Source: Advenella sp048381675
Lineage (GTDB): Bacteria > Pseudomonadota > Gammaproteobacteria > Burkholderiales > Burkholderiaceae_B
Direction: 5' to 3'
Length of the DNA: 64,000 nucleotides
NCBI RefSeq assembly: GCF_048381675.1
Contig: NZ_JBLWIS010000002.1
Span: 372,001-436,000, forward strand
The notes beneath the pieces are model-generated. The model was not told where the DNA came from. It saw only the letters and a program-made list of their open reading frames with translations, and searched no databases. Every line of letters begins with the position of its first letter. Position 1 is the first letter of the stretch. Both the position numbers and the translations under genes were made by a program. Of this stretch, positions 46,475 to 54,942 are shown one piece after another.

Positions 46475-47566
46475 ATGGCAACACTCAGCTTTAAAAACGT
46501 CAAGAAAACATACCCTGGCAATGTTGCGGTTATCCACGGCATTAGCATGGATATCAAAGACGGGGAGTTTATTGTTATTGTTGGCCCGTCAGGCTGCGGC
46601 AAGTCTACCCTGATGCGCATGGTTGCAGGCCTCGAGACCGTTACCGAAGGCGAAATACAGATAGATGCACACAGCATCAATCATCTTGAGCCCGCACAGC
46701 GGGATATCGCGATGGTGTTCCAAAACTACGCACTTTACCCGCATATGTCTGTCTTTGACAATATGGCCTATGGCTTGAAAATACGAAAAATGTCCAAGGA
46801 GCAAATCAAGGAACGGGTACAACAAACCGCAGAAATACTTGAACTCTCCCATTTGCTTGAGCGCCGGCCCAAGCAATTGTCTGGCGGGCAGCGGCAACGG
46901 GTCGCCATGGGCAGGGCCATTGTACGCGAACCAAAAGTATTCCTGTTTGATGAACCGCTGTCCAACCTGGATGCCAAGCTTCGCGTGCAAATGAGGCTTG
47001 AAATACAAAAGTTGCACCGCCGGCTGGCAACCACCAGCTTATATGTCACTCATGACCAGGTGGAAGCCATGACCCTGGCACAACGCATGATTGTCATGAA
47101 TAAGGGGATTGCAGAACAAATCGGCACCCCCATGGAAGTGTTCGAGCGGCCTGCCTCTACCTTTGTCGCCAGTTTTATTGGTTCCCCACCCATGAACCTG
47201 CTTAATGTGAATATTGGCATTGAAGGGAAAATAACCACTGAAGACGGTACCGTATTACCTATCAATCACAGCCAAATCGCAGAACAGGCTAAAAATAAAA
47301 AACAGGCCATTATGGGATTCAGGCCTGAAAACTGCGCACTCCATGATACAGGCATACCGGTAAAAATTGAAATGGTGGAAATACTGGGGTCTGAGCAACT
47401 GATTCATGGCCAGGTTGGCAATACAAATATTGTGATCAGGCAAAACATTCACGCCAATGCCCAAGGCCAAGAACAGCTGAAACCTGGCAATACGATTTAT
47501 GTGGTACCAGATGGAAGCCACGCCCTGCATTGGTTTGACGCTGAAACCACCCTTCGCCTGGATTGA
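46475..47566 (+). CDS. ugpC: Glycerol-3-phosphate ABC transporter ATPase UgpC
   Basis: The 363-residue ATPase has Walker A GPSGCGKST (residues 37-45), signature LSGGQRQRVAMGRAI, Walker B VFLFDEPLSNLDAKLR and a C-terminal TOBE/MOI regulatory domain (about 240-363), as in MalK-type proteins. It energises UgpAE. It closes the operon and is followed by a bidirectional terminator shared with livJ. Confidence 0.95.
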   Translation: MATLSFKNVKKTYPGNVAVIHGISMDIKDGEFIVIVGPSGCGKSTLMRMVAGLETVTEGEIQIDAHSINHLEPAQRDIAMVFQNYALYPHMSVFDNMAYGLKIRKMSKEQIKERVQQTAEILELSHLLERRPKQLSGGQRQRVAMGRAIVREPKVFLFDEPLSNLDAKLRVQMRLEIQKLHRRLATTSLYVTHDQVEAMTLAQRMIVMNKGIAEQIGTPMEVFERPASTFVASFIGSPPMNLLNVNIGIEGKITTEDGTVLPINHSQIAEQAKNKKQAIMGFRPENCALHDTGIPVKIEMVEILGSEQLIHGQVGNTNIVIRQNIHANAQGQEQLKPGNTIYVVPDGSHALHWFDAETTLRLD

Positions 47567-47650
47567 TAAAGCCAGATTTATCCTATACAAACAAAGAGTT
47601 ATCTAATATATCCACTTAACAAAACCCTTTAAAAAATCGCGTCATTAAAT

Positions 47651-47684
47651 AAAAAAACGCTGCCTTGATAAGCAGCGTTTTTTA
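47651..47684. terminator. Bidirectional terminator between ugpC and livJ
   Basis: AAAAACGCTGC and GCAGCGTTTTT arms with an 8-base loop are bordered by A-runs and T-runs, serving both convergent operons. Confidence 0.9.
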
Positions 47685-47710
47685 TTCACATTTAAAGCAA
47701 TAAACCGATA

Positions 47711-48829
47711 TTATTTAACAGCGGTTTTACTGCCATCTTTATGCCAGGTGTAAATATCAAATTTAAAATCTTTCAGGTCACCCTGATCATTCCAACTTAA
47801 ATCACCAATAACGGTTGGCACTGAATTAGCATGCAAGTACTCGGCAACTTTTTCTGGATCAGTGCTTTTGGTTGCGTTCATGGCATTGATAATAGCCTGA
47901 GTAGCAGCGTAAGAAGTCAGCTGAAACGCACCGGATGCATTACGACCCTTTTCCTTGAAAGCTTTAACAATATCCTGGTTTTCTGGCAGGCTAGAGTAAT
48001 CAGCAGGCAAAGTCAGCAACATGCCTTCAACCGCATCACCGGCAATGGCATTAATTTCCGGGTTACCTGTACCTTCAGGCCCCATGAATTTAACTTTCAG
48101 GCCCTGCTCTGCAGCCTGACGCATTAACAGACCCATTTCCGGATGGTAACCACCGTAATACACAAAATCAACCCCTTGGGATTTCAATTTGGTAATAATA
48201 GAAGAATAATCGGATTCACCGGCATTAATACCTTCAAACAAAGCCACTTCAACATTGGCTTTTTTCAGGTTATCCTGAACCGCACTGGCGATACCCTGGC
48301 CGTATGATTGCTTGTCATGCAAAACGGCCACTTTTTGTGGTTTGACCGAATCAATAATATATTTGGCAGCAGCAGGACCCTGCTGGTCATCGCGTCCGAT
48401 GGTACGGAAAATAAAGGTAAAGTTTTTGCCATCGGTCACGTTGGGCGATGTGGCTGAAGGCGTTACCATAACCACGCCCTGCTCATCATAAACCGCGGCT
48501 CCGCCTACGGTTGCACCCGAACAAACCGGACCAACCACAAAACCGATTTTCTGATTGACGACACTGTTTGCCGCGATAGGACCCTGCTTGGGTTCGCATG
48601 CATCATCAACTTCAACCAATTCAATTTGCTGACCATTAACACCACCAGCCGCATTGGTAAGTTCAACGGCGGTTTTTACGCCCTCACGCACCATGTCACC
48701 GTATTGCGTAACAGGACCGGTTAGCGGGCCCACAACTGCAATCTTGACATTTTCTGCCTGAGCCACGCCCATGCCCATTGAAATACCCATGGCAGCTGCC
48801 AACAAAGTAAAGCGGAATGATTTATTCAT
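47711..48829 (-). CDS. livJ: Branched-chain amino acid ABC transporter binding protein
   Basis: A periplasmic-binding protein of the Leu/Ile/Val family (PBP type I). The signal peptide MNKSFRFTLLAAAMGISMGM ends near AQA-E, and the mature part starts NVKIAVVGPLTGPVTQYGDM, followed by the typical VNGQQIELVEVDDACEPKQG. The start ATG at 48829 (372 residues) has GGAG nine bases upstream; a TTG at 48844 is in frame but less likely. It probably feeds LivHMGF encoded 6-10 kb away on the same strand. The insertion of yhhQ, proC and ugp genes separates it from them. Confidence 0.93.
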   Translation of the reverse strand: MNKSFRFTLLAAAMGISMGMGVAQAENVKIAVVGPLTGPVTQYGDMVREGVKTAVELTNAAGGVNGQQIELVEVDDACEPKQGPIAANSVVNQKIGFVVGPVCSGATVGGAAVYDEQGVVMVTPSATSPNVTDGKNFTFIFRTIGRDDQQGPAAAKYIIDSVKPQKVAVLHDKQSYGQGIASAVQDNLKKANVEVALFEGINAGESDYSSIITKLKSQGVDFVYYGGYHPEMGLLMRQAAEQGLKVKFMGPEGTGNPEINAIAGDAVEGMLLTLPADYSSLPENQDIVKAFKEKGRNASGAFQLTSYAATQAIINAMNATKSTDPEKVAEYLHANSVPTVIGDLSWNDQGDLKDFKFDIYTWHKDGSKTAVK

Positions 48830-48905
48830 TTCTTCAATCTCCAATTAGTAGAATAATCACTTGGCTAGCATACACTGAACAGGACTGCTTTGTATACGGC
48901 ATTAA

Positions 48906-48919
48906 CCCGAAAATTCGGG
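48906..48919. promoter_or_regulatory. Small hairpin in the livJ upstream region
   Basis: CCCGA-AAAT-TCGGG (5-4-5) lies 77 bases before the livJ ATG, between the phoX terminator and livJ. It could be an operator; nothing more can be said. Confidence 0.25.
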
Positions 48920-48935
48920 ATAAAAACCAGCAGAT

Positions 48936-48971
48936 AAAAAAACCACTCCCGGCACAGGCAGGGAGTGGTTT
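48936..48971 (-). terminator. Rho-independent terminator after the phoX-type gene
   Basis: Arms AAACCACTCCC and GGGAGTGGTTT with a 10-base loop are followed on the minus strand by a run of seven T. Confidence 0.88.
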
Positions 48972-49003
48972 AAATATGCGCAACTAAAACGGTAGCTTAA
49001 GCG

Positions 49004-51082
49004 TCAAGCACCTACCACGCCACCATCCTCACGCCAAATCACCACGGTTGCGGCACGGGGACGGCCACCGCTTCCCTCCGGGTCATCATTATCACCCATG
49101 GGCCATTTGGAAAACGCCAAGGGATCCTCCTGAGGAGTCACTTTAGGCGCACGCGGATGTTTACCATATTCACCAGGATGCTGAATATTGACAAAAACGG
49201 TTTTGTAATCTGGTGTCCAGGTAATGCCAGTCACCTCACTTCCGGAAGGACCAACCAGGAAACGACGGATCTCGCCTTTACCGGTTTCTGTCTCGGGAAT
49301 GGCAACCAGCATCTGGTTGTTTCCATTACCGGCAAAATTACCCTGATCTGAAAAGTTGCCGTCTGTCTGGATCCACAAGCGGCCGTCTTTATCAAAAGCC
49401 AGGCCATCAGGACTGTTAAACAGGTTCTTCGCAGAAACGTTTTGTGTACCTGCCATCAAATTACCGGGTTCTTTATGAACCTCAGGATTTCCGGCTAATA
49501 CAAACACATCCCAGTCGAATTCGCCAGCCGCCGCATCCTTGCCTGACTCATTCCAGCGAACAATCTGGCCATAAGGATTTTTGGCACGTGGATTGGCATC
49601 ATCAATGCCGGGATGTTTAAGGCCATTGGTGCCTTTGCGTTCCTTATCGCTACCACGATCAGAGTTATTGGTTAGGGTTACATAAACTTCCTGGGTATGA
49701 GGATTAACCGCAATCCACTCCGGGCGATCCATGGGGGTTGCACCCACGGCATCCGCTGCCAGGCGGGTTTTTACCAGCAACTCACCTTGGTCCTTGAACA
49801 ACTCACCCAGTTTTTTTCCATCCTGGCCAACAGTATCAAGCGTCAAGGGAATCCATTTACCTTTACCTTTCAGGTCACCCGCCTGTTCGCCATCAGCAAA
49901 CTGGGCGACATACAAGGTACCTTTATCCAGCAAAGTACGGTTAGCCTCTTTGTTGGCCGGGTCAAACTTGCCATCAGAGACGAATTTATAAATATATTCA
50001 CTGCGCTGGTCATCACCCATATACACCACAACACGCTTGTCGGCAGCCAAGGTCATGGCGGCATTCTCATGCTTGAAATGACCCAGGGCCGTCAGTTTGC
50101 TGGGCTTGGATTCAGGATCAAACGGATCAATTTCAACAATCCAGCCGTGGCGCATCCACTCATTAGGTTCTTCGGCCACATCAAAGCGCTTGTCATGGGT
50201 TTCCCAACGATAGCTGTCGTCAGACGCTTTGGTTGCGACACCATAGCGCTTCATCAAGGTATTGCTTTCAACGCCTTCTTTCAGGCTACCAAAGTAATCC
50301 GTTACGTTTTCCTCACAGGTCAGGTAGGTATCCCACAAGGTATAACCATTACCACAGTTGCCAAAAGTACCAAAAACAACGGTACCGCTTGGATCTGCCT
50401 TGGTTTTCAGCAAATCATGGCCTGCTGATGGTCCGGTAAGAACCATTTCTGTATCCAGGGCATTAATGCTACGGTTATATTTGGAATCAAGAACTGTTTT
50501 CCAGTTCTGGCCATCATAACGAATATGTTTAACGCAAACGCCTTGTGCGCGTTGTGATTTTTTAACCCAGTCTGCATTCCAGTTTTCACCCGCAACGCGA
50601 ACATTGGCAGGAAAGAAATAATCAGGATTAATGTACTCATGGTTGGTAACCATCAAGCCTTCAGTGCTACTGCCATTAATAGGAAAATAATGAATCCCGT
50701 CATGGTTGTCACCAATTTGCATGGTTTGTGCAGCAGAATCATCGGTAGCGTCACCTTTCCATTTGGGAGAATCGGTAAACAGTGGGTCCCCCCAACGATT
50801 GATCACGGCATAACGGTACCCTTCAGGGACCACGATTTTATCAGCGGTGCTGGCTTCAACAGCCTTAAAGCTCATGGAAGGAACTGGCGCGGCCAAGCTT
50901 GTTGCCGCTGTCTGCGCAAAGGCAGCAGACTTGTTCAGTGAAAAGCCAAAAAACGCCAGTGTACTGGCACCCGCACTTGCTTTTAAAAAGCCACGGCGGG
51001 CCAGCTGTTTTCCAAGCAATTCATTAAATGACTCAGCTTGGCTGTGATTGCTTGGAATATCGTCACGATCCAGATCGCTCAT
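49004..51082 (-). CDS. phoX: PhoX-family alkaline phosphatase, Tat-exported
   Basis: A DUF839/PhoX-type protein. PhoX enzymes are calcium- and iron-dependent phosphatases exported folded by the Tat system. The N-terminus holds a twin-arginine signal (LARRGFLKASAG, Arg29-Arg30) and a cleavage site near FAQA. The core has YFPINGSSTEGLMVTNHEYI and NCGNGYTLWDTYLTCEENVT, typical of the family. I start at the ATG at 51082 (692 residues) with GAAGGA upstream; an in-frame start at 51121 would place 13 odd residues ahead of it. It is downstream of oxyR on the same strand, with its own 102-base upstream region and its own terminator. Phosphate regulation is likely from the family but no clear Pho box is seen. 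Confidence 0.88.
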   Translation of the reverse strand: MSDLDRDDIPSNHSQAESFNELLGKQLARRGFLKASAGASTLAFFGFSLNKSAAFAQTAATSLAAPVPSMSFKAVEASTADKIVVPEGYRYAVINRWGDPLFTDSPKWKGDATDDSAAQTMQIGDNHDGIHYFPINGSSTEGLMVTNHEYINPDYFFPANVRVAGENWNADWVKKSQRAQGVCVKHIRYDGQNWKTVLDSKYNRSINALDTEMVLTGPSAGHDLLKTKADPSGTVVFGTFGNCGNGYTLWDTYLTCEENVTDYFGSLKEGVESNTLMKRYGVATKASDDSYRWETHDKRFDVAEEPNEWMRHGWIVEIDPFDPESKPSKLTALGHFKHENAAMTLAADKRVVVYMGDDQRSEYIYKFVSDGKFDPANKEANRTLLDKGTLYVAQFADGEQAGDLKGKGKWIPLTLDTVGQDGKKLGELFKDQGELLVKTRLAADAVGATPMDRPEWIAVNPHTQEVYVTLTNNSDRGSDKERKGTNGLKHPGIDDANPRAKNPYGQIVRWNESGKDAAAGEFDWDVFVLAGNPEVHKEPGNLMAGTQNVSAKNLFNSPDGLAFDKDGRLWIQTDGNFSDQGNFAGNGNNQMLVAIPETETGKGEIRRFLVGPSGSEVTGITWTPDYKTVFVNIQHPGEYGKHPRAPKVTPQEDPLAFSKWPMGDNDDPEGSGGRPRAATVVIWREDGGVVGA

Positions 51083-51104
51083 GGGGTATCCTTCATTAAC
51101 AGGT

Positions 51105-51120
51105 TGCATAAAAATATGCA
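51105..51120. promoter_or_regulatory. Perfect palindrome in the phoX leader
   Basis: TGCATA-AAAA-TATGCA lies 23 bases upstream of the phoX ATG, next to the ribosome site. It could form a hairpin in the leader RNA or be an operator. Confidence 0.35.
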
Positions 51121-51184
51121 AAGGATAATAAAGGACTATGTCAGGAGTTTTACAAACCCCACAATCGTTGGTAAATAGCCTTTA

Positions 51185-52150
51185 TTATGCTGAAAATGCA
51201 GGCAAGGTTAAGGATTTTTCATTGGGAAGCATATGCACGCCAGGCAAATGACATGAAAAAACGGCCTGGGCCAAGGCTTCGATAGCGGCGCTTCTGGTAA
51301 AGCTGCGACGCCACGCCAAAACAATACGACGGTTTGGAACCGGTTTTTTGATTGGAATATACTTAACCAGATCATTCTCTGATGCCTGCTGCTCCAAAAC
51401 CGCACTTGTGGGCAATAGCGTAATACCCAGACCAGCCGCAACCATATGGCGGATTGTTTCTAACGAAGATCCCTCAAAAGAACGCTGGATGCCATCATCG
51501 GCAGCCGAAAAACGGGACATTTCGGGACAAACTTCCAGAACCTGATCACGAAAGCAATGGCCAGAGCCCAGTAAAAGCATGGTTTCCTGTTTAAGATCAT
51601 CGGTACTTAGCGACTTTTCATTGGCCCAGCGATGATTGGTTGGTACGGCAACCACGAAATCCTCATCATATAAAGGTTTCATTTCAAGCCCGGCATCAGG
51701 CAAAGGCAATGCCATAATAGCGCAATCAAGCTCTCCCTGGCGTAACAGTTCAAGCAGGCGAACCGTAAAATTTTCCTGCAATATCAGGGGCATTTGCGGA
51801 GTTTGCTGGATTTGTACCGGAATAAGCTTGGGTAACAGATAAGGGCCAATGGTATGAATAATGCCCACTTTTAGCGGGCCAGCCAAAGGGTCATGACCCT
51901 GTCTGGCAATTTCTTTTAGATTGGCGCTTTCCTCGAGCACTTTTTGTGCCTGGGAGATGATACGCATGCCAATAGGCGTTACCCCTACTTCACTGCCACC
52001 TCGCTCGAAAATAGTTACACCCAGTTCCTCTTCCAGCTTTTTAATGGCGACTGAAAGTGTTGGCTGACTTACAAAGCAAGCTTCTGCGGCACGGCCAAAA
52101 TGCCGCTCTCTTGCTACGGCAATAATGTATTTAAGTTCAGTAAGTGTCAC
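51185..52150 (-). CDS. oxyR: Hydrogen peroxide-responsive LysR-type regulator OxyR
   Basis: OxyR senses peroxide through a disulfide and activates antioxidant genes. The N-terminal LysR helix-turn-helix (HFGRAAEACFVSQPTLSVAI) is followed by the effector domain carrying the redox segment GSGHCFRDQVLEVC. I start at the GTG at 52150, eight bases after AGGA, because the TTG at 52156 is only two bases from it. With this start the cysteines fall at exactly 199 and 208, as in E. coli OxyR. Length is 321 residues. recG lies upstream on the same strand, an association common in Burkholderiales. Confidence 0.93.
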   Translation of the reverse strand: MTLTELKYIIAVARERHFGRAAEACFVSQPTLSVAIKKLEEELGVTIFERGGSEVGVTPIGMRIISQAQKVLEESANLKEIARQGHDPLAGPLKVGIIHTIGPYLLPKLIPVQIQQTPQMPLILQENFTVRLLELLRQGELDCAIMALPLPDAGLEMKPLYDEDFVVAVPTNHRWANEKSLSTDDLKQETMLLLGSGHCFRDQVLEVCPEMSRFSAADDGIQRSFEGSSLETIRHMVAAGLGITLLPTSAVLEQQASENDLVKYIPIKKPVPNRRIVLAWRRSFTRSAAIEALAQAVFSCHLPGVHMLPNEKSLTLPAFSA

Positions 52151-52163
52151 ACGCAAATTCCTG

Positions 52164-52184
52164 ATAATAGATTTTCTCTATTAT
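52164..52184. promoter_or_regulatory. Inverted repeat just upstream of oxyR
   Basis: ATAATAGA and TCTATTAT arms (8 bp) around a 5-base centre lie 14 bases before the proposed oxyR start. LysR-type genes are often autoregulated; an OxyR site would be longer, so this may be only part of an operator or an RNA hairpin over the start region. The 52157-52280 gap is AT-rich and has no gene. Confidence 0.38.
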
Positions 52185-52280
52185 TTTAACAAAATAAAAC
52201 TATCGAAATATACATGAACCTGTAATCTTGGCAATATAAAAGTTAAATTACGTCAATTCAACATAAAAAACGGCTAAATG

Positions 52281-54344
52281 TCAGGTGCGAATATAATCTT
52301 CTTTTCCTCGCATCCAGCGATGAAGGTGCTTTGCTACTGCGTCAGGATAGTTTTCCCGCAATTCTTGCGCAGCCTCTCTTGCCTGTTCCACAATCGGGTA
52401 ATCCGCTTCAATATCGGCAAAACGCAACAAGGCTAAGCCCGATTGGCGTACCCCCAGAAACTCGCCGGGCCCTCTTTGATCCAGGTCACGCCGGGCAATT
52501 TCAAATCCGTCGGTTGTTTCATACATGGCTTTAAGGCGCTGCGAAGCCACCTTCGATAAGGGCTGTTGATAAAGCAGGACACAAACGGAATTGGCCTGCC
52601 CCCTTCCCACCCTGCCACGCAGCTGGTGAAGCTGGGCCAAGCCAAAACGCTCGGCATGCTCTATGATCATGAGCGATGCATTGGGCACATCAACCCCCAC
52701 CTCAATAACCGTTGTGGCCACCAGCAAGTCCAGATCATGCCGTACAAAGGCATCCATAACCGCAGCTTTTTCATGAGTATTAAGCCTTCCATGCAACAGG
52801 CCACTGCGAACATCAGGCAGCTCTTCCTGCAAACGGGCATGTGTATCTACTGCCGTTTGCAACTGTAACGCCTCGCTTTCTTCCACCAGCGGGCAAACCC
52901 AATAAACCTGGCGGCCGTTTTTAACTTCTTGCCTTACATGCGCAAGCAATTCGTCACGCCGGTTATCGGAAAAAAGCTTGGTGACGACAGGGATACGGCC
53001 AGGCGGAAGCTCATCAATCACCGAAACTTCCAGATCGGCAAGAAAAGTCATTGCCAATGATCGGGGAATGGGTGTCGCACTCATATTAAGCTGATGGGGT
53101 ACCATATACTGGTTTTGCAGCAGATGCTCACCTTTACGGCTTAAACTTAGCCGCTGCCCTACCCCGAAGCGGTGCTGCTCATCCACAATCATCAAGCCCA
53201 GGCGGTGAAACTCGATATTTTTTTGAATCAGGGCTTGGGTGCCAATAATAAGTTGCGCCTTACCACAGGCAATCGCATTGGTCGTTTCCTGTTTCACTTT
53301 AGCCCGTAAGCTGCCACTTAGCCATGCCACCTCGACGCCCATAGGCTCGAACCATTGTTTCATCTTGATGAAATGCTGCTCGGCCAGGATTTCGGTAGGT
53401 GCCATAATCGCAACCTGAAAGCCATTTTCCAGTACGGTTGCCGCCACCATCGCGGCCACAATGGTTTTTCCGCTACCAACATCCCCCTGCAGCAAGCGAT
53501 GCATGGGGTACTCCCGCTGTAAGTCATGGTTGATTTCGTCAATAACCCTTTTTTGTGCCGCGGTTAATGAGAAAGCCAACCCTGCCAGCAAGCTGTCCGC
53601 CAGTTTGTGTGGTTGAAGCTGCATGGGAAATGATTTTTTCTGCTGTCTGGCCGCTCTTGCCGCAGCCAGGGCCAACTGCTGCGCCAACAACTCATCAAAC
53701 TTGATTCTTAACCACGCAGGATGCAGTTTTTGCGTTAATTGCCAGGGATCTGTACCAACAGGCGGTTGATGCAGTTGCTTTATGGAGTCTGCAAAATCAG
53801 GAAGTTGATACTTTTTCTGGATAACTTCGGGCAACGTGTCATCAAGCACCGTACGTGACAATGCAGCCAACACTGCCTTCCTGATACTTGGCTGGGCCAG
53901 CCCTTCTGTCGTTGGATACACAGGTGTCAGGGTTTTGGGTAAAGCTTCTCCGGCCTTGCTCATTTTTGGGTGGATTAACTCAAATCCCCACATGCTGCTG
54001 CCGCGCACCTCTCCGCGAAGGCGAACCAGCCCCCCTTTCTCAAGCATTTTTTGCTGACTCGGATAAAAATGAATCCAGCGCAGGGAAATTTGCCCGGTAT
54101 CATCTTTAAAAGTAGCAACAAGCTGCTTTCTGGGCTTAAAAACCACTTCAGAATGGATAACCACCCCTTCAAGCTGGACACTCATGCCAGGATAAATCTG
54201 GCTAATTTTGTGAATCTCGGTCTCATCTTCATAGCGCAATGGCAAATGAAGCACAAAATCAAAATCAACCTCCAGGCCCAATGATTGGAATTTTTTATCC
54301 AACAGTCCGGGCCTGGATGATTGTGGAACTACGTTTTCAGGCAC
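52281..54344 (-). CDS. recG: ATP-dependent DNA helicase RecG
   Basis: RecG remodels stalled replication forks and branch-migrates Holliday junctions. The wedge (OB) domain is at about residues 50-135. The helicase core has Walker A GDVGSGKT (287-294), DEQH (388-391), SATPIPRSLAMT and motif VI region LHQLRGRVGRGQ. Length is 687 residues (E. coli 693). The frame opens with a GTG at 54344, directly after AAGG; an in-frame stop lies four codons upstream, so no longer start exists. It lies 30 bases after ridA and upstream of oxyR. Confidence 0.94.
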   Translation of the reverse strand: MPENVVPQSSRPGLLDKKFQSLGLEVDFDFVLHLPLRYEDETEIHKISQIYPGMSVQLEGVVIHSEVVFKPRKQLVATFKDDTGQISLRWIHFYPSQQKMLEKGGLVRLRGEVRGSSMWGFELIHPKMSKAGEALPKTLTPVYPTTEGLAQPSIRKAVLAALSRTVLDDTLPEVIQKKYQLPDFADSIKQLHQPPVGTDPWQLTQKLHPAWLRIKFDELLAQQLALAAARAARQQKKSFPMQLQPHKLADSLLAGLAFSLTAAQKRVIDEINHDLQREYPMHRLLQGDVGSGKTIVAAMVAATVLENGFQVAIMAPTEILAEQHFIKMKQWFEPMGVEVAWLSGSLRAKVKQETTNAIACGKAQLIIGTQALIQKNIEFHRLGLMIVDEQHRFGVGQRLSLSRKGEHLLQNQYMVPHQLNMSATPIPRSLAMTFLADLEVSVIDELPPGRIPVVTKLFSDNRRDELLAHVRQEVKNGRQVYWVCPLVEESEALQLQTAVDTHARLQEELPDVRSGLLHGRLNTHEKAAVMDAFVRHDLDLLVATTVIEVGVDVPNASLMIIEHAERFGLAQLHQLRGRVGRGQANSVCVLLYQQPLSKVASQRLKAMYETTDGFEIARRDLDQRGPGEFLGVRQSGLALLRFADIEADYPIVEQAREAAQELRENYPDAVAKHLHRWMRGKEDYIRT

Positions 54345-54374
54345 CTTGAAAATTTACCCATAAAAAAAGCTGGA

Positions 54375-54761
54375 TTACACAATAATAATGGCTTCAACTT
54401 CAAACTGGGCATTTTTAGGCAAGGCACTGACTTCTACGGTTGAACGTGCGGGAAAAGGCTGAGGAATAATCTCGGACATAACCGCATTGACAATACCGAA
54501 GTTACGGATATCCGTCACAAACAGGGTTAGTTTGACAATACTGTTCAATGAACCGCCTGCCGCATGAATAATTGCCGTCATATTGGCAAATGCCTGCCGA
54601 ACCTGTTCTTCGAAATTTTCAGAAACCAGCTCACCCGTTACAGGATCAAGACCGATTTGACCAGATAAATAAACTGTGCTGCCAACCGGCACAACAACCG
54701 CCTGTGAGTATGGACCAATGGCTGCAGGCGCTTTATCTGTTTGAATAGTTTTCTTATTCAT
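54375..54761 (-). CDS. ridA: Reactive intermediate/imine deaminase RidA
   Basis: RidA hydrolyses 2-aminoacrylate and related enamines released by PLP enzymes such as threonine and serine dehydratases. The 128-residue protein has the family pattern APAAIGPYSQA, YLSGQIGLDP, VKLTLFVTDI and FPARSTVEVSALP, with the catalytic Arg106 and Glu122. It is divergent from the iron transporter gene fbpA over 181 bases, and 30 bases upstream of recG, with which it may be co-transcribed. Confidence 0.95.
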   Translation of the reverse strand: MNKKTIQTDKAPAAIGPYSQAVVVPVGSTVYLSGQIGLDPVTGELVSENFEEQVRQAFANMTAIIHAAGGSLNSIVKLTLFVTDIRNFGIVNAVMSEIIPQPFPARSTVEVSALPKNAQFEVEAIIIV

Positions 54762-54898
54762 GGGAATCCCTTTTTATTAAACCAAGACTTATTTGTTACT
54801 GAATCAGATACCAATAAATAATACTGTAAATATATTAGCAAGGATAGAAAATATTTACTTTAAAAAAAATTGATTATGTGGTTTAATTCTTTGGTATT

Positions 54899-54917
54899 AG
54901 ATTTAATAATCATTCTC
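54899..54917 (+). promoter_or_regulatory. Possible Fur box upstream of fbpA
   Basis: The right half, ATAATCATTCTC (54906-54917), matches the Fur consensus at 11 of 12 positions, but the left half is poor, giving about 12 of 19. Its place 26 bases before the ferric-iron transporter start supports iron regulation. The 54762-54942 gap is otherwise AT-rich with no gene. Confidence 0.38.
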
Positions 54918-54942
54918 ATTCAACAATTAAGGATTATCTCTC

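Noticed and set aside
49697..50428. A 243-codon plus-strand frame opposite phoX
   Set aside because: Antisense to a clear Tat-exported phosphatase; the translated sequence has no family features.
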